Below, in pieces: positions 6,272 to 6,531 of a stretch of 6,531 nucleotides of DNA. The stretch is from Fusicatenibacter_A intestinipullorum (GTDB taxonomy: Bacteria; Bacillota; Negativicutes; Acidaminococcales; Acidaminococcaceae), in the NCBI GenBank assembly GCA_019117495.1, contig DWZP01000001.1, positions 1-6,531 on the forward strand, given 5' to 3'. How positions within the stretch are numbered: position 1 is the stretch's first letter; every line of letters begins with the position of its first letter. A program made the translations under genes and the position numbers. Below the pieces are notes generated by a model. The model did not search any database, was not told the origin of the DNA, and worked only from the letters and a program-made list of their open reading frames with translations.

Positions 6272-6321
6272 ACAAAAAATCTAAAAAAAGTGTTGACACA
6301 GGTTTAAGTAAGTGCTATTAT
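6262..6321 (+). promoter_or_regulatory. rRNA operon promoter with phased A-tract UP element
   Basis: The core promoter is TTGACA (6293-6298, perfect), a 17-base spacer and TATTAT (6316-6321, 5 of 6 matches). Upstream lie three A-tracts (6262-6268, 6274-6279, 6283-6289) with centres about 10-11 bases apart, roughly where an UP element contacts the alpha subunits and in phase to bend DNA. The likely start is A6327 or G6328. The UP region overlaps the last codons of the membrane-protein gene. Only this one promoter is evident before the 16S gene. Confidence 0.88.
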
Positions 6322-6327
6322 ATACAA

Positions 6328-6483
6328 GTCGCCGGAAAACGGCAGCACCTTGAAAACTGAACAAGAACCAAGAAAAAGCGAATGTGCGGGCGAGTTTGCT
6401 TAAAGCGGAAGCGGAAAGCAAATGAGCCAAACAAACAAAATTCTGGATTAAATAATTAAGAGCCAATCGGTTCTTCAATAGGT
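6328..6483 (+). ncRNA. rRNA operon leader with hairpins and boxA-like element
   Basis: The transcribed leader before 16S is about 155 bases. It starts with a small hairpin (GCCG 6331-6334 with CGGC 6340-6343). Next is GCACCTTGAAAACTGAACAA (6345-6364), which resembles the boxA antitermination element of Firmicutes rRNA leaders and spacers (CTTTGAAAACT type). A second hairpin pairs 6389-6401 with 6416-6428 and contains a tandem G-A mismatch. A third pairs AAGAGCC (6458-6464) with GGTTCTT (6469-6475), 8 bases before 16S. These probably serve antitermination, folding and RNase processing of the precursor. No protein-coding gene is seen here. Confidence 0.7.
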
Positions 6484-6531
6484 ATATTGGAGAGTTTGAT
6501 CCTGGCTCAGGACGAACGCTGGCGGCGTGCC
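6484..6531 (+). rRNA. 16S ribosomal RNA, 5' end (truncated by the window)
   Basis: The universal 27F primer region AGAGTTTGATCCTGGCTCAG is at 6491-6510, followed by GACGAACGCTGGCGGCGTGC. Aligned to the E. coli numbering from memory, mature position 1 falls at about 6484, within two bases. Only 48 bases are present. The GGCGGCGTGC ending is typical of Firmicutes and many other phyla rather than Gammaproteobacteria, but it is too short for closer placement. Confidence 0.97.

Noticed and set aside
6281..6478. Minus-strand frame of 65 codons over the rRNA promoter and leader
   Set aside because: It runs antisense through a clear rRNA promoter and structured leader, with no ribosome binding site or protein family signal.
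1..6531. CRISPR array, tRNA gene or riboswitch
   Set aside because: I saw no regularly spaced direct repeats, no cloverleaf with a TTCGA-type T-arm, and no leader long enough for a known riboswitch. The rRNA leader contains no tRNA before 16S.

Overview
The window looks like a chromosomal segment of a low-to-moderate-GC Firmicute. Ribosome binding sites are of the AGGAGG type, promoters are near-consensus sigma-A, and the 16S rRNA 5' end at the right edge is Firmicutes-like. The gene content and the G/C-containing codon use of the central genes would suit a member of the Negativicutes (Phascolarctobacterium/Acidaminococcaceae-like). That placement is an impression from memory, not a computed result.

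Left edge (1-166): the first 19 codons of a minus-strand ORF that looks like orfA of an IS3-family transposase run off the window. Just upstream of it lies a 22-bp-paired imperfect palindrome (65-128) followed by a T-run on the transposase strand. It would act as a terminator and would also bury the transposase ribosome binding site. Next comes a minus-strand gene (167-757) for a secreted protein of unknown function, with a clean signal peptide, a charged linker and a Gly-Ile/His-rich tail. It has its own promoter.

Centre (895-5557): a plus-strand operon of four genes. (1) A GlpA-like FAD oxidoreductase with a C-terminal BFD-type [2Fe-2S] domain. (2) A second, GlpB-position flavoprotein with two dinucleotide-binding motifs. 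(3) A small four-cysteine protein of the DUF1667 type. (4) An AGCS-family sodium:alanine/glycine symporter. The first three overlap or almost touch, which suggests one electron-transferring dehydrogenase complex. The operon starts at a promoter whose -35 box lies inside a perfect 8-4-8 inverted repeat, and ends at a strong intrinsic terminator. By homology the trio is anaerobic glycerol-3-phosphate dehydrogenase. However, no glycerol kinase or facilitator is present in the window and the operon partner is an amino-acid transporter, so an amino-acid substrate is a live alternative.

Right part (5563-6531): a more AT-rich monocistronic gene for a five- or six-helix membrane protein of unknown function, then the promoter and leader of an rRNA operon. 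The promoter has phased A-tracts upstream of a TTGACA-N17-TATTAT core. The leader carries a boxA-like element and two hairpins. The window ends 48 bases into 16S rRNA.
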